A stretch of 64,000 bases of DNA from Spiroplasma cantharicola (GTDB taxonomy: Bacteria > Bacillota_I > Bacilli_A > Mycoplasmatales > Mycoplasmataceae). Below are positions 12,901-23,959 of this stretch, in pieces. Position 1 is the first letter of the stretch. Every line of letters begins with the position of its first letter. Under the pieces are notes generated by a model. That model was not told where the DNA came from. It ran no database searches and worked only from the letters and a program-made list of their open reading frames with translations. The position numbers and the translations under genes are program-made. The stretch covers positions 372,001 to 436,000 of the forward strand of contig NZ_CP012622.1 in NCBI RefSeq assembly GCF_001281045.1. The letters run 5' to 3'.

Positions 12901-15212
12901 CGGATTGACTTTATAATTTTATGAATAGTGTTTCTTCTGAAGAAGTTAATTTAGATAATCAAAACTCACTAATTGCAGTAATTGCAAGTTTATTAGGAAA
13001 CAATATTAATCAATTGGTTGGTAAAGCCATTTCAATTGCAGATATTCAAAAAATTTTGGAATGAACAATTCACTCTGATTCACCAGAATTAGAAAATTTT
13101 GAAGATAGATTGCAAAAAATTACAGACTTATCTGGATTATTAACTGATGGTTTACCACAATTGCTGACAAACTTTGTTCCTGGTTCAACAGTTACAGAAG
13201 GAGATTGAAAAGAGCAAATTGTAAATATTATAATTGCACAAACGCCATCGTATATAAAGCAATATGTAACTAGATCAGAAAATAGACTTAATAACTTTTC
13301 ATTTGGTTGACAGATTAATAAATATATACCAGGAGTAGATAATGTATATACTAGATTAAATATTGCTACAAACAATAATATAAATTTAGATATTACAGGT
13401 TTACAATCAACTCAAAGTGCCTATAATATGAATAAAAATGAAAGAACCAAATTATTTATTAGTGATTATCAAGCAAAGATTTTAGAAAAATTAATAAATG
13501 GTTTTGATGTTACAGACAGTGAGATTAAAGATGTTAGTCAATTTTATGATGCAAAAACTCTAACTATTCCAGTAATTGCAAATGGTCAAACAGATTTTGT
13601 ACTTAATAATGAATGAGATAATCTTAATAATCCAAAAATTAAAAAGGATAGACTTATCTTAAGGGAAAGTTCATTGAATATACCAAATCAAGCTTGAATG
13701 TATGATGATGGAGATTGATTAAGATATAAGAACTCTTCATTTAATTCTGATAAATCTTATATTGAAATGGAAGGACTGTCTGCAAGTAAATTTACACATG
13801 CTCCAATTTTTGATCAAACTGGTTTTAACTTAATTAATCCTAAAAATACTGGTGATAAAATAAAGCTTAAAAATAATGCATATGGATTCTATAATTTAAC
13901 TTCTGATCCTAATTCAAAAGAAGAAAAAATTAATTTTGAAATGAGACCTTATTATTCTTTTGATAATATAACTATGTTTATTCCTGAACTTTATAAAGAA
14001 AATTTCATGAAGTTAAAACAAAGTGGTAATAGAGATAGCAAACAATGATGACTTGATGATGCTTCTGATTTTGTTCCTTTAAAAACTAAAGAAGCCTGAG
14101 CAAGAGTTAATCCAAATTTAGGGAAAGATACTAAGTACTTTGCCATTAAACCTTATTCACTATACTATGATGCCTCAGGAGACTTTGAACGTGAACAAGA
14201 AAATTTATCAGGTACACCAGTTGAATATATGACAAGGGGATATGAGAATCTGTTTGCAAGAACTCTAAGAGAAGTTAATGGACCGATAACATTAGGTAAT
14301 GTGGAATTAGATTGAAGAGCTAATAATAAAAATGTTCAACAAATCAAATTTAAAAGAGTTGGTTCAATTGGAGTTTATGGACAACCATTAGTAATTGCAG
14401 ATCAAAGTATTGTTAATATGCTAAGTGGTTATGGAATTTCTAAATACATTCCATTCAATTTACAATATGAAGATTATACGAAACCTAGTGGGTCTTATAA
14501 TGTTAATAATGTCAGTGTAAAAACTTATCAATATTTCAATCCTAATGATTTTAATGAAAAAGCTAAAAATAATATTGACGAAGTAATTTATGGTGAAAAT
14601 AAGCTAGAAAAAAGCATTAGACCAAGTATGTGATATAGTGGAATATTATCAAATGCACAAGAACCTTATTTCATTACAAGTCAAGCATCATTTTCAAGAG
14701 ATTACAAATCTGGACAAGATACTATGAATGGTAATAATTACGGATCTAGTACTTTGGAAATGAAATCAACAATTTTATTAGGGCAACAAAAAGCTCTTAT
14801 AACAAAACTCTCTTCTATAATTTTAACTGTAGCTACTGTTGCAATTTGTTTATTAATAATAATTATGGTTTTAACAATTACACTAATTAATGACTTGTAT
14901 GTAAATCAATATAAGAAATTTATGATTGTTATGAAATCACTGGGTTATTCAAATTGAAAAATTATCAAATATACATTTGGTAGTGTAACAATTCTTTCCG
15001 CACTATTCTATGCATTAGGAGTGTTTACTAATTTCACTGTAATAGCAATCCTATTTAATATAATTAGTAAAAAACTTGGATCAATTCCATTTGGTTTAAC
15101 TTGATGAACACCAATATTGGCAATCATTCTTGTATTTGGTTCATTCTTCCTTTCAATTACAATAACAACCAAAAATATTAGAAAAAAATCACCTTCAATT
15201 CTTATGAAATAA
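9978..15212 (+). CDS. Giant FtsX/MacB-type ABC transporter permease
   Basis: A 1744-residue membrane protein with two FtsX-like permease modules. The start is ATG 9978. A first membrane helix lies at about residues 17-40, followed by a ~640-residue extracellular region. Three helices near 682-825 include the FtsX hallmark (KKTVELNSGEIAILKAMGAG). Another helix lies near 850-875, then ~740 extracellular residues, then three C-terminal helices from about 1616, with a second hallmark (NQYKKFMIVMKSLGYSN). Many in-frame TGA codons are read as Trp; I see no frameshift. Family members work with a separate ATPase to move or release lipoproteins or peptides, but none is adjacent here. The divergent lipoprotein neighbour and shared leader motif hint at a joint surface function (inference). 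Confidence 0.85.
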
Positions 15213-15284
15213 AATTCTTTAAAAATAAAAAAATGAGCTAAAAAAATCATTTAATTCTATTAAAGAATTTTTTTTTTTTTTTTT
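15211..15284 (+). terminator. Terminator after the giant permease, with T17 tract
   Basis: An 11-bp A/T stem (15211-15221 with 15261-15271) with a 39-base loop that can itself pair is followed by an unbroken run of 17 T (15268-15284). It overlaps the permease stop codon. Confidence 0.7.
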
Positions 15285-15383
15285 GCTTTTAAAAAAGTTT
15301 AATTAATAAAATTTAGTAAAGACTACAAAATAAAAAAATATTTTATAACTGTGATATAATTTTAAAAAATAAGGAGCTTAATT

Positions 15384-15884
15384 ATGAGCGAAAAAGTATA
15401 CCAATTAGATTCTAATCAAATAGGAGTAGTTAAATTTAAAGAACCTTGAATTTTAATACATTTTGAAATTGCAAAAGAGTTAGAGCCTATACAATTTTTT
15501 TATTCTTCATTAGAAGAAGCACTGAAAAAAATTGGAATAATCTTTGAAGATAAGGTAATTAATTGCTTAACTTCAAAAAATGAAGGTTATAAAAAACTTT
15601 ATGAATTAAAAAAATATTTATTGTCAACATGAATGAATCCAGGTATTGAAAATGTGAAAGAATTGCTGGTAAAAGATTATGATTATTTAGAATTTTTAGA
15701 TAAATCTCCAGAGGAATTAATAAACTACAATCATACTTTTTTAGCATTAACAATTATTCTTATATGTTTAAAATTTAATAAAAATCATTTTCATTATGAA
15801 GGAATTCATATTTCTGCTAAATTTGTTGACAAAATGCTAGCTGTTGATTTCTGATCTAAAATTCAAAAAGAAACAACTAAGTAA
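15384..15884 (+). CDS. Unknown soluble protein upstream of LicA-like kinase
   Basis: A 166-residue protein with no motif I recognise. The start is ATG 15384, with AAGGAG at 15371-15376 and a TATAAT box at 15355-15360. It looks globular, mixed alpha/beta and acidic, with no signal peptide or membrane helix; one in-frame TGA is Trp. The sequence ELKKYLLSTWMNPGIENVKELL and the closing AKFVDKMLAVDFWSKIQKE appear helical. It is the first gene of a likely three-gene operon with a phosphotransferase (37 bases downstream) and a MATE-type transporter, so a role linked to that small-molecule pathway is possible but unproven. Confidence 0.75.
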
Positions 15885-15920
15885 ATATTAATAAGGTTTT
15901 GATAATAAGGGAAATAATTT

Positions 15921-16586
15921 ATGAAGAAAAATGGACTATCAGGGAAGGCAATTATAAAAAAAGGAAAACAATTATATAAGGAAAACAATAATAATTCTAA
16001 TTTTAAAAAAATTATAGAGATCCTATATTTAAATGATTTTTCCTTTTTTCCTAATTATAGTGATATTGAAGAAAAATATTACAAATATGATTTTTTAGAA
16101 GGTGTAACTTTGGAAACAGTTCAGACTATGCCTTTAAAATCTACTTTAAAAATTTTAGATATAATTTTAGAATATCAAAGCTTTTATAAGACTAATGAAA
16201 ATAAAGTAATTGTTCATGGTGATATAAGTCCAGTCAATATTATTTTTGATGATAACTTAATACCAATTAAAGTAATTGATTGAGATGGTTGTTATTTTGG
16301 AAGTAAATATGAAGATATTGGCTATATTTGTCTATTATGAGTTAATTTCGGAGATGACAAACAAGAACATGCAAAGTATATTGATGAAATAAAGATTATT
16401 TTTAAATATTTGAAATATAATTTACAAGATATCATTGAAGTAAAAAATATAATATTAAATAGGATTGAAAAAGATAAGAGATATTTAAAAGATAATCCTA
16501 GAAAAAGAGAAATTGAATATTGAAGTAATTATGTAAAAAAATGAATTCAAATTTATTGAAAGGGTATTGAAGATGAATTTAGTTAA
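15921..16586 (+). CDS. LicA/aminoglycoside-phosphotransferase-like kinase
   Basis: A 221-residue kinase-fold protein of the APH/choline-kinase (LicA) superfamily, which phosphorylates small alcohols such as choline, ethanolamine or sugars using ATP. The catalytic Brenner-type motif is clear: HGDISPVNIIFDD (His-Gly-Asp then Asn), followed by the metal-binding IDWDG (Trp from TGA). It is short: the N-terminal ATP lobe of the family seems reduced, with KYDFLEGVTLE as the hinge-like segment. The gene overlaps the MATE-type transporter gene by 14 bases, which indicates translational coupling. Linkage suggests a substrate imported or exported by that transporter, as in lic loci (inference). A second, unrelated-looking copy of the fold lies at 49642-50433. 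Confidence 0.78.
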
Positions 16587-17967
16587 TTTTTCAAAAAAAA
16601 ATATTTGTTTTATTTTTAAAGAGCAAAAGGATCATTGAAAATTATTTATATGAATGTTTTTATATTCTTTAATTCCTGCTATTTGAATTCTAGTAAGAAC
16701 TTTAGTGATTACACAGTATATGGAAGCCAATATAGATACATATGCTCAATGAGATTATCTAAATATAATGTTAGAAGTTATTCAAGAAACAATTGTTTTT
16801 CCATTATTTTGGTGATTTGGAAAAATACATATTGAAAAAAGAGAACACTTGAATAAACTAAGAGAAGTTTACTTAATTACTTTTTTTATTTATTTTATTC
16901 TAATTATTATTTTAAGTTTAAATATTGGAGAGCTTGTTAATGTTATTGGTTCAAATCAAGGATATGAACAAAAAATATTTTTTACTTTACAACTTTGAAG
17001 TAAAATTCCTGAAATTTTAACGTCAGTTTCAACTGTGGTAATTTTAAATTTAAAAATGTATAAAGGTTTCTTAGTTTTATTAATTAGCAAATTGGGACTC
17101 TCTATTATTTTTGATTTTACATTGGCAAATAATCAAGTTTTCAATAATTCCTATGTAGGTTTAGGTGTTAGTACTTTGATAACACAAACACTGTTATTTT
17201 TAACTTCATTAATGCTAATCTCAAAAGCTTTTGGTTTTAAAATATTTTTCAATGTAAAAAGTTTTAATTGAAATTTAAAGAAATTAACTTTTACTAAAAT
17301 ATTTTGATTAAATGTATTAGCAGCTTTTATATTTTCAACTGTAAATAATTCATTTTATTTATTTATGATTGCAAAAAACATGAATATAGTTGCAGAAAGT
17401 GATGCTTATTGGCTTTCAAATACAGTTATTTGATCTTGAATATTAATGATACCAAATGTTATTTTTGCAATAAATAAATCTATTGTTTCAACAAGTAATA
17501 ATTTAGATTATAAAAAAAGAGTTGTCTTAATTTTGGAGTTTCAATTAATAGCGCTTATTTCTTTATTATTATCTTTTGCAATTTTTATTCCCACATATAA
17601 TTCCTTTACATTATTTTTATCTAATAATAATAGTGACTTATCTGAAAGAAGTTGAAATGTTTTCTCTAAATTAATTGGTTTTTTTATATTTTACATTTTA
17701 GCTACTAGCTTTAACGCACATTTTAATGGAGAAGGTAAAAATATAATTTTAGCAGTTCAAGCTATTATTTGTAATTTATTAACTTTTGTTCCATTTATTA
17801 TTCTAAATTCAATAAATCAATTGATTTATGATGTTGAAGTTATTGCATTTATGTTTGGTTTTAGCTTATTTGTTTCATGAATAATTTCAATGATATTTAT
17901 TATATCTTATTTATTAATTGAGAAAAATAAATATATATCAAATAATATTAAGATCACTGCTTATTAA
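16573..17967 (+). CDS. MATE-like multi-spanning membrane transporter
   Basis: A 464-residue protein with about 12 hydrophobic helices and frequent TGA(Trp) codons. The start ATG 16573 lies inside the end of the kinase gene. The N-terminal stretch (LEVIQETIVFPLFWWFGK) and the evenly spaced helix pairs resemble the MATE family of antiporters and the related flippases of the MOP superfamily. MATE proteins exchange cationic compounds for Na+ or H+. The alternative is a polyprenyl-phosphate oligosaccharide flippase; I cannot separate the two by eye. Context (kinase immediately upstream, translationally coupled) suggests a pathway-specific substrate rather than general drug export. It converges on a small minus-strand gene with only 6 bases between the stops. 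Confidence 0.7.
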
Positions 17968-17973
17968 GCATAG

Positions 17974-18396
17974 TTATTTAAAAATTTTTAATAAATCATT
18001 TTGCTTTATATTAAGATATTGATTCATATTGTTTGCAAGAACATAAATTGATGCTGCTTTGTCATAATACTTTGTCATTTTATTTGGTCCAAAATTAGAA
18101 TAAGTTTCAATGACTTTATTTTTAACATCACAGATAACTAAATCAACGTTTTCTTTAAAACCAAATGAGTTAAATCCCTTTGAATAAATTAATCTAAAAC
18201 CATTTTCATTAGAAAATTTATCTTTAAAAATCAGTGAGCTGAATTTTTTAGAGACATTTCTGATAGTTCTTATATTAATCTCCAATATCTGTTGATTATG
18301 AATTAGCTTTGAAGAACTATTTTCTTTAAATAAATCTTTACTTTTATCCTTTTTGAATATTTTTGTTATTAGTATCAAATTTTTTATAGTTCCCAT
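17974..18396 (-). CDS. Small protein, possibly DUF192-like
   Basis: A 140-residue protein starting at ATG 18396-18394. An earlier GTG at 18405 is rejected because it sits inside the ribosome site AGGTG, which is well placed for the ATG. The C-terminal half (GFNSFGFKENVDLVICDVKNKVIE, then IYVLANNMNQYLNIKQNDLLKI) follows the strand order and LxxGD-like ending of DUF192 proteins, small beta-rich domains of unknown role; KQND replaces the usual Gly-Asp. The N-terminal ~40 residues are basic and polar after a short hydrophobic start (NLILITKIF), possibly a weak membrane anchor. The family call is tentative. Confidence 0.55.
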   Translation of the reverse strand: MGTIKNLILITKIFKKDKSKDLFKENSSSKLIHNQQILEINIRTIRNVSKKFSSLIFKDKFSNENGFRLIYSKGFNSFGFKENVDLVICDVKNKVIETYSNFGPNKMTKYYDKAASIYVLANNMNQYLNIKQNDLLKIFK

Positions 18397-18463
18397 ATGA
18401 ATCACCTATAAATATTATATATAAAAAATAGTAGTATAATATTAAAAGAAAAGAGGAATAAAT

Positions 18464-19039
18464 ATGGCAAAAGTGGCTATTTTTGTTGCTAATGGTTTTG
18501 AAGATACAGAAGTTGTTGCAACAGTAGATGTTTTAAGAAGAGCAGAAAAATTATTTCCTAAGAGTTTTCCTGTTGTAGACATCGTTTCTATTAACGATTC
18601 AAAACAAGTAAAGGGAGCTTGAAATATCGAAATTATTGCAGATAAAGTAATTAGTGATATTAAATTTTCTGAATATGATTGTTTAATATTACCTGGGGGA
18701 AGAGTTGGAGTTGATCATTTAAAAGAATGTGAAATTTTAATGAATGCAATTGAAAAACATGCAAAGGAAAATAAAGTTATTGCAGCAATCTGTGCAGCTC
18801 CAGAGATATTAGGTAAATTAGGTTTAGTAGACGGTATTGAAGTTACTCACTATCCTGGATGTACTGCTAATTTAGAAAAAGCAATTAAGAAACCTCATAT
18901 TTCAGCAATAGCTGATAAGAATTTTATTACTGGAAGCTCAATAGGAGGAGCATTACAATTTGCACTTCAAATTGTAGATCATTTTACTTCAACTGAAAAA
19001 ATGTTGGAACTACACAAAACATTAGTATTTAATTATTAA
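18464..19039 (+). CDS. DJ-1/PfpI family protein
   Basis: A 191-residue cytoplasmic protein of the DJ-1/PfpI superfamily, whose members act in oxidative or carbonyl stress (glyoxalase-like, deglycase or chaperone roles are proposed). The start is ATG 18464, behind AGAGGA. The conserved glutamate is in ANGFEDTE near residue 14, the LPGG loop follows at about 73 (ILPGGRVGVDHL), and the nucleophile-elbow cysteine is in AAICAAPEILG near 105. Ending and length match the DJ-1 subgroup rather than the protease PH1704 subgroup. It is a single-gene transcript with a strong terminator behind it. Divergent from the DUF192-like gene. Confidence 0.92.
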
Positions 19040-19070
19040 TAAGAAAAGCACATATATTGTGCTTTTCTTA
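19040..19070 (+). terminator. Terminator after DJ-1 gene
   Basis: A perfect 13-bp stem (19040-19052 with 19058-19070) closes a 5-base loop. The T-run is carried in the 3' arm and followed by TATATTTTT. Confidence 0.85.
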
Positions 19071-19117
19071 TATATTTTTGTTATATAATAATTACAAAAG
19101 TTTTTAAAAGGGTATAT

Positions 19118-20107
19118 ATGAAAAAAATCAATAGTAATTTGCAATTAGTTAAATATTTAATGGCGTTTCTAATAATTCTTTATCATGATTGAACAGCTTT
19201 CGGTTATAAAAATGTATTTTTTTTAGAGCCATTTATTGGTGCATCTATGAGTGTATTTATACTTATTACAGGATATTTAAAAGTTGATAGTAAAAATTAT
19301 AATTTTTTAAATCTTTTAATGATAGTAATTGGTTGTCTAATAATAAATACAATAGTTTGTCTTTCAATAAACAATTTTACAAATATATTAGATCATGTAC
19401 AGAACTTATTTTTGGGGGGCAGAGATTGATGATATATATGGTGTTTTCTTCTATTGCAACCTTTTATTAAATACTTAAATGATTTTGTAAATAGAACTAC
19501 AGGTAAATTTTTATTTTTATCTATTTGTCTTTTATTTATATTTTCTTCTGCAACAACTAGTTTATATAAATTTGGTCAAGTATTCACAATGTTTAATTTA
19601 TTTTATATGATTACTTTTTATTTAATTGGAGCTTGAATTAAAAGATATTATAATTTGGAAGGCATAAAAAAATTTCTAATTCCCACCTTATTACTCTTAT
19701 TAATTTATCTTCCTATTATGTTTTATAATATAAATGTAGTAAATTATAAAATATCAATGAGCACTTCAAATGTAATTACATATGCTATTTCAATTCTATT
19801 ATTTTTATTATTCTTATCAATACCATCTTATAATAATAAATTTATAAATTATCTTGGTAAATTATCTCTATATGTTTATTTATTTCATTATATAACTCAA
19901 ATTATAATTATGGAGAAATTATTTAATAATCAATTTCTAAACTTTAGTCCAATATTTATAAGAAATATTGTATATGGTCTAATTATTTTAGTTGCAACAA
20001 CAATTATTGCAGTTCCAATTGAATATTGTTCAACTAATTTTGCAAAATATAGTACTCAAAAGATTTTTAATATTTGAAATAAATATAAAATAATTAGTAT
20101 AGTTTAA
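19118..20107 (+). CDS. Acyltransferase-3 family membrane protein
   Basis: A 329-residue integral membrane protein with about 10 helices. Family 3 acyltransferases transfer acetyl or other acyl groups to sugars, lipids or glycans at the membrane. The N-terminal signature is seen: LQLVKYLMAFLIILYHDW, with the family's conserved His after the first helix, then GASMSVFILITGYL. A later KFINYLGKLSLYVYLFHY matches the family's usual late His-containing helix. The start is ATG 19118 with a TATAAT box at 19084-19089; the ribosome site AAAGGG is modest. Frame maintained by TGA(Trp). The acceptor could be a glycolipid or capsule in a wall-less cell (inference). Confidence 0.82.
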
Positions 20108-20196
20108 TAAGCAGAAGATTAATATTTTCTTATTTAAATAGTTTAACTTTTAATTAGATTAGTTAATATTTTTTAAATATGTTAATTTTAACTCTC

Positions 20197-20225
20197 TTGC
20201 TTTTTTTTTTTTTTTTAGTTAGTAT
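20197..20225 (+). promoter_or_regulatory. Candidate length-variable promoter with T16 spacer
   Basis: TTGCTT (20197-20202) and TAGTAT (20220-20225) are 17 bases apart, the optimal spacing. The spacer is largely a homopolymer of 16 T (20201-20216). The gene 70 bases downstream encodes a lipoprotein. The -10 match is weak, and the T-run could instead be a terminator tail for the acyltransferase gene. Confidence 0.4.
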
Positions 20226-20296
20226 CTACTTTAAGAACAAAGAAAATAGGTATTTATTTTATTTTTTTCCAAGCAATTTTTGTAAAGGAGAAAAAA

Positions 20297-22186
20297 ATGA
20301 AAAAACTTTTAACTATTTTAGCTGGTTTAGGAATAGCTTCATCTGCAACAACATCAGTTATTGCTTGCGGGAATAAATCTGAACCATCAGTTGAAGAAAA
20401 TAATGACGTATCAGAATTAATTAATCAATTCAAAAAAGAATCAAGTGAAATAATGGATTCATTTATCAATTCTAAAAAAGATAAGTTATTAGGATTAATT
20501 GATGATAATGGAGTTTATAACTTTTTTAATAGAGAAAATATTGAGAAATATGGAACAGATACTAATTCAGAAAGTGCTAATCTAGATGATCTAACTGAAA
20601 ACTTAAAAGACGATATAGTAACTGATTTCAATAATATTTTAAAAACAATTGACCTAAAATCAGAATTAAATGATTTAGCAACTAAATCAGATAAATTTAA
20701 TGTAATAATTTGAAACAATGCAGTAGTTGACAGTATTGATTTTGATAAAAATTCTATTGATATTAAATATACAAATAAAGATTGACAAGAAAGTGGAGAA
20801 GCTAATCCTAATTATTTCTTGTCTTCAACAGTAATCAATTTAAAAATATCAATTCAATTCAAAAATCAAGATGGCAATAAGGAAAATTTTGATACAACAA
20901 TACCATTAGTATTTACATATACAAATGATGAGGTCTTGTTAAAAAGTATTGATAAAATTCAAAAAAATATTGAAAATGATTTTTTAGGAACTGAAAGTAA
21001 ATTTACATGACTAGATTATCAAAATACATTATTAAATCTTGAAAAAAATAGCAGTTATAAAATATTTGATATTTTTAATACAAAAAGAAGAGAAACTATT
21101 GTAAATAATATTTATAGCTCCACTCAATTTAGAGATGAGTTTATGAATTTTATTAAAACTAAATATTTAAATGAAATAAATATTGGATTACAGTTTTCAA
21201 ATAACAATACTCCAGTTATTTCAAAAAATTCAATTACTTCAAAAGTTGAAGCAAATAATTATGATATATTTTTAAATGAAAAAGATGGGCAAAACTATAA
21301 GGATATAAATAACTCAGTTTTAATTAACCTTAAAGAAAATGGTAATGAAATAAATTTTAAAGATTATGGCAAAAAAAGTGTAAATAAAGAAGTCTATAAT
21401 ATATTAAATAAAAATTTAAAAATAATGTATGAAAATTATTATAAAAACTTTACAAATTTTTTAACAGAAAGTAATTATGATGGAGTTAATAAAAAGACAA
21501 ATTCAGTTGCCGTTGGTAAAGTTTCTATTGATGGTTTATCATTGATAATAAATTCAAACTATAAATTACCAATAAATACAGTATCTATAAAATATTCTTT
21601 AGCAATTGATAATAATGAAAATAATGAATCAAATGGCGAAAATTTAATTAAAGATACTTCATTTGGAAATGCAATTTATTTTAATGCTATTGAAGGTATT
21701 AAATCATTTCAAAATGTTTTTGATACAAAAAAACCAACTATATTGAATGGAACTACTCAATTTGAAACACCTTTTGCTTTTAGTGGAAAAGTTAGAGATC
21801 AAGAAATTGAAGAAAATATTTGAGATAGTTTACATCAAGAAAGTAACGGAAGTTATGTTTCATCAGTTAATAAGGGCTTATCTTTATTAAAAGATACACA
21901 AGTTAATTTTAGAGATAAGCTTTTAGAAGATGGTAATCAGGGAGTCTTTGATTTAAATTTTGCAAATTATAATAACTCTAGTGGAAAAATATCAGAAGGA
22001 GCAATTTATTCAGATGTTTTAAAAACAGAAAAAGGTTATAAACAAAATAGAAGATATCAGGGTTATTATGAAAGAAAAACATCTATTCTTTTAAAATTTA
22101 ATTTTTTAAGTTTGGTTTTCGTATTTGAACAATATAGTAGTAGTGCTGCTGATAATTCAATAATAATTGAAAGAAGTGAAACTTAA
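20297..22186 (+). CDS. Surface lipoprotein of an ABC transporter operon
   Basis: A 629-residue lipoprotein. The start is ATG 20297, with AAAGGAG at 20284-20290. The signal peptide is MKKLLTILAGLGIASSATTS with lipobox VIAC near residue 24. The mature part is hydrophilic, Asn/Lys/Asp-rich, with no enzyme motif I can recognise; TGA codons serve as Trp. It ends 18 bases before a membrane permease gene, which is followed by an ABC ATPase, so the three form an operon. This layout resembles mollicute lipoprotein-plus-ABC clusters in which the lipoprotein may be exported, released or used as a substrate receptor; which applies is unknown. Confidence 0.82.
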
Positions 22187-22204
22187 TGATCTCACTTAAA
22201 AACT

Positions 22205-23950
22205 ATGAAAATAAAAAGTAATATATCTTTTAGTAAATTATTAATATTTAATTTTAAAATTATATTTCATGAGAAATCTTTTATAGTTTTAAATTTACTA
22301 CTATTATTTTTTCCATTTTTGTTTTCTCTTAGTTTATTTTTTTTAACAAAAGGGGAACAAATAGTAACATTTTTTAATTTTTATATTTTAATCTATATAT
22401 CATTATTTATATTTCTTTTAATTTTGAGATCTATGCAATTCTATTTTGTTAATTCTATGGATAATAAACTATTGTATCTTGTATTAGCCAATCAAGTATC
22501 AAGAATTAAAATATTATTAAGTCAATATATTTTAATAGGTCTTGCTATTTTATTTAATATAATTATTTCTGTTTCTTTAATTATATTTTTTGGCTATTTT
22601 CTAACTGATGCCTTTAATTTAATTTTAAGACTCAATCTAGCATTTTTTATCTATTCTTTTGTTTCATCACTTTTTTTAATGTCCTTTATTTTATTGCTTT
22701 TGCTTTTTTCAAATATTCAATTTACAACAATAATTTGTACTTTATTAATCTCAATTACTTTTCTTTCAAATATTCCACGTCAGTTTATAGAATCAAAGGA
22801 AAGTCAAGGGACAATAAAATTTAATTATAATAATGGACAAATTTATAAAATAAGTGATTTATATGATTCATTTGATTTACAAAAGTATGTTTTAAATTAT
22901 AAAATAAAATACCCATATTTATCATATGCAATAAATAATTTTATGGTTAATGAAAATGAATTTACAAAAGAAGAATTTATTTTACAAGAAACAATAAACA
23001 AAAGAATAAATAATTTTTGAAATAAATTGGGAGTTATAGAAAATCAAGAAACTATAATAACTGGAAGTGATTTGAAAATAAAAAATCTACCAGTTGGTTC
23101 GAACTTAACAGATTTAAGAGAATTTCGAGCTGATGATGCAATTGAAGTGGAGTTATATTTAGAAAATACTTTTATTTCAAAAGAAAAATTATTAGAAATG
23201 ATAATAAGTACTGAAAATACAAATTTAAATTTAGTTTTAAAAGACTTAAGTAATTTTTTAGAAAATATTGAAAATAGTTTGCCTAATTTTCAACAATTTA
23301 CAAGTGATTATTTTGAAGAGTTTATTTTTGTTAATGAAACTAAAAGCAAAATTTATAAAGATAGCAAAACCAAAGAAGCTGTTTTTAAAAAGGACTATTT
23401 AACAAATCTTTATAAGTATAATTTAAATGCTTCGGCATCTTTACAAAGTGGATTTACTTTAAAAGCAGGAGTAACTGAAAATACTTTTGTAAAAAATAAA
23501 TTGTTCTTTCCTTTAATGTTAGCTTCAAGAGTATTGGAAGAATATTTTATAAATTATACAAGTAAATATATAGTATCTACAAAATATTCTGTGGATACTG
23601 AAAATGACGGTTGAAGTAGTTATTCCTCATCAAGAAGTAAATTTGATTTATACAATAATATAAATTTATTTAATGGAATTTGAAATAACTATACAGAATT
23701 ATCTGGATTTTCATATGAAGATTTTTGATTCAAGCCTGGTTCTAAATCGAAAATTGATTTAAATAATCAAAAAAATATGTTTTTGAATTATAGTAACTAC
23801 ACTTTTAAAATAAATGAATTTAATATAATAGATAAAAATTCTTATAGTTATTATACAAAACCATGAATATATTTAGCTATTCAGTCTGTAATAACAATTT
23901 TATTTATGACAATGATTTGTTATAGATATAGCAAGTTTGATCTAAGTTAG
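22205..23950 (+). CDS. ABC-2-like permease with large extracellular domain
   Basis: A 581-residue membrane protein. The N-terminal ~200 residues hold about five or six helices (starting near VLNLLLLFFPFLFSLSLFFL), then ~340 extracellular residues, then one final helix (IYLAIQSVITILFMTMICY). That ABC-2-like topology, with the ATPase gene 9 bases downstream, supports the permease call. No Shine-Dalgarno sequence is visible before ATG 22205, so expression probably depends on coupling to the lipoprotein gene ending 18 bases earlier. The helices carry many T-run codons (Phe, Leu). Substrate unknown; the lipoprotein partner suggests work on a surface component. Confidence 0.72.
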
Positions 23951-23959
23951 GAAGTAAAT

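Noticed and set aside
15268..15284. T17 run as a phase-variable element
   Set aside because: It directly follows a hairpin at the end of the permease gene, and the next gene has a TATAAT box 70 bases later. A terminator tail explains it.
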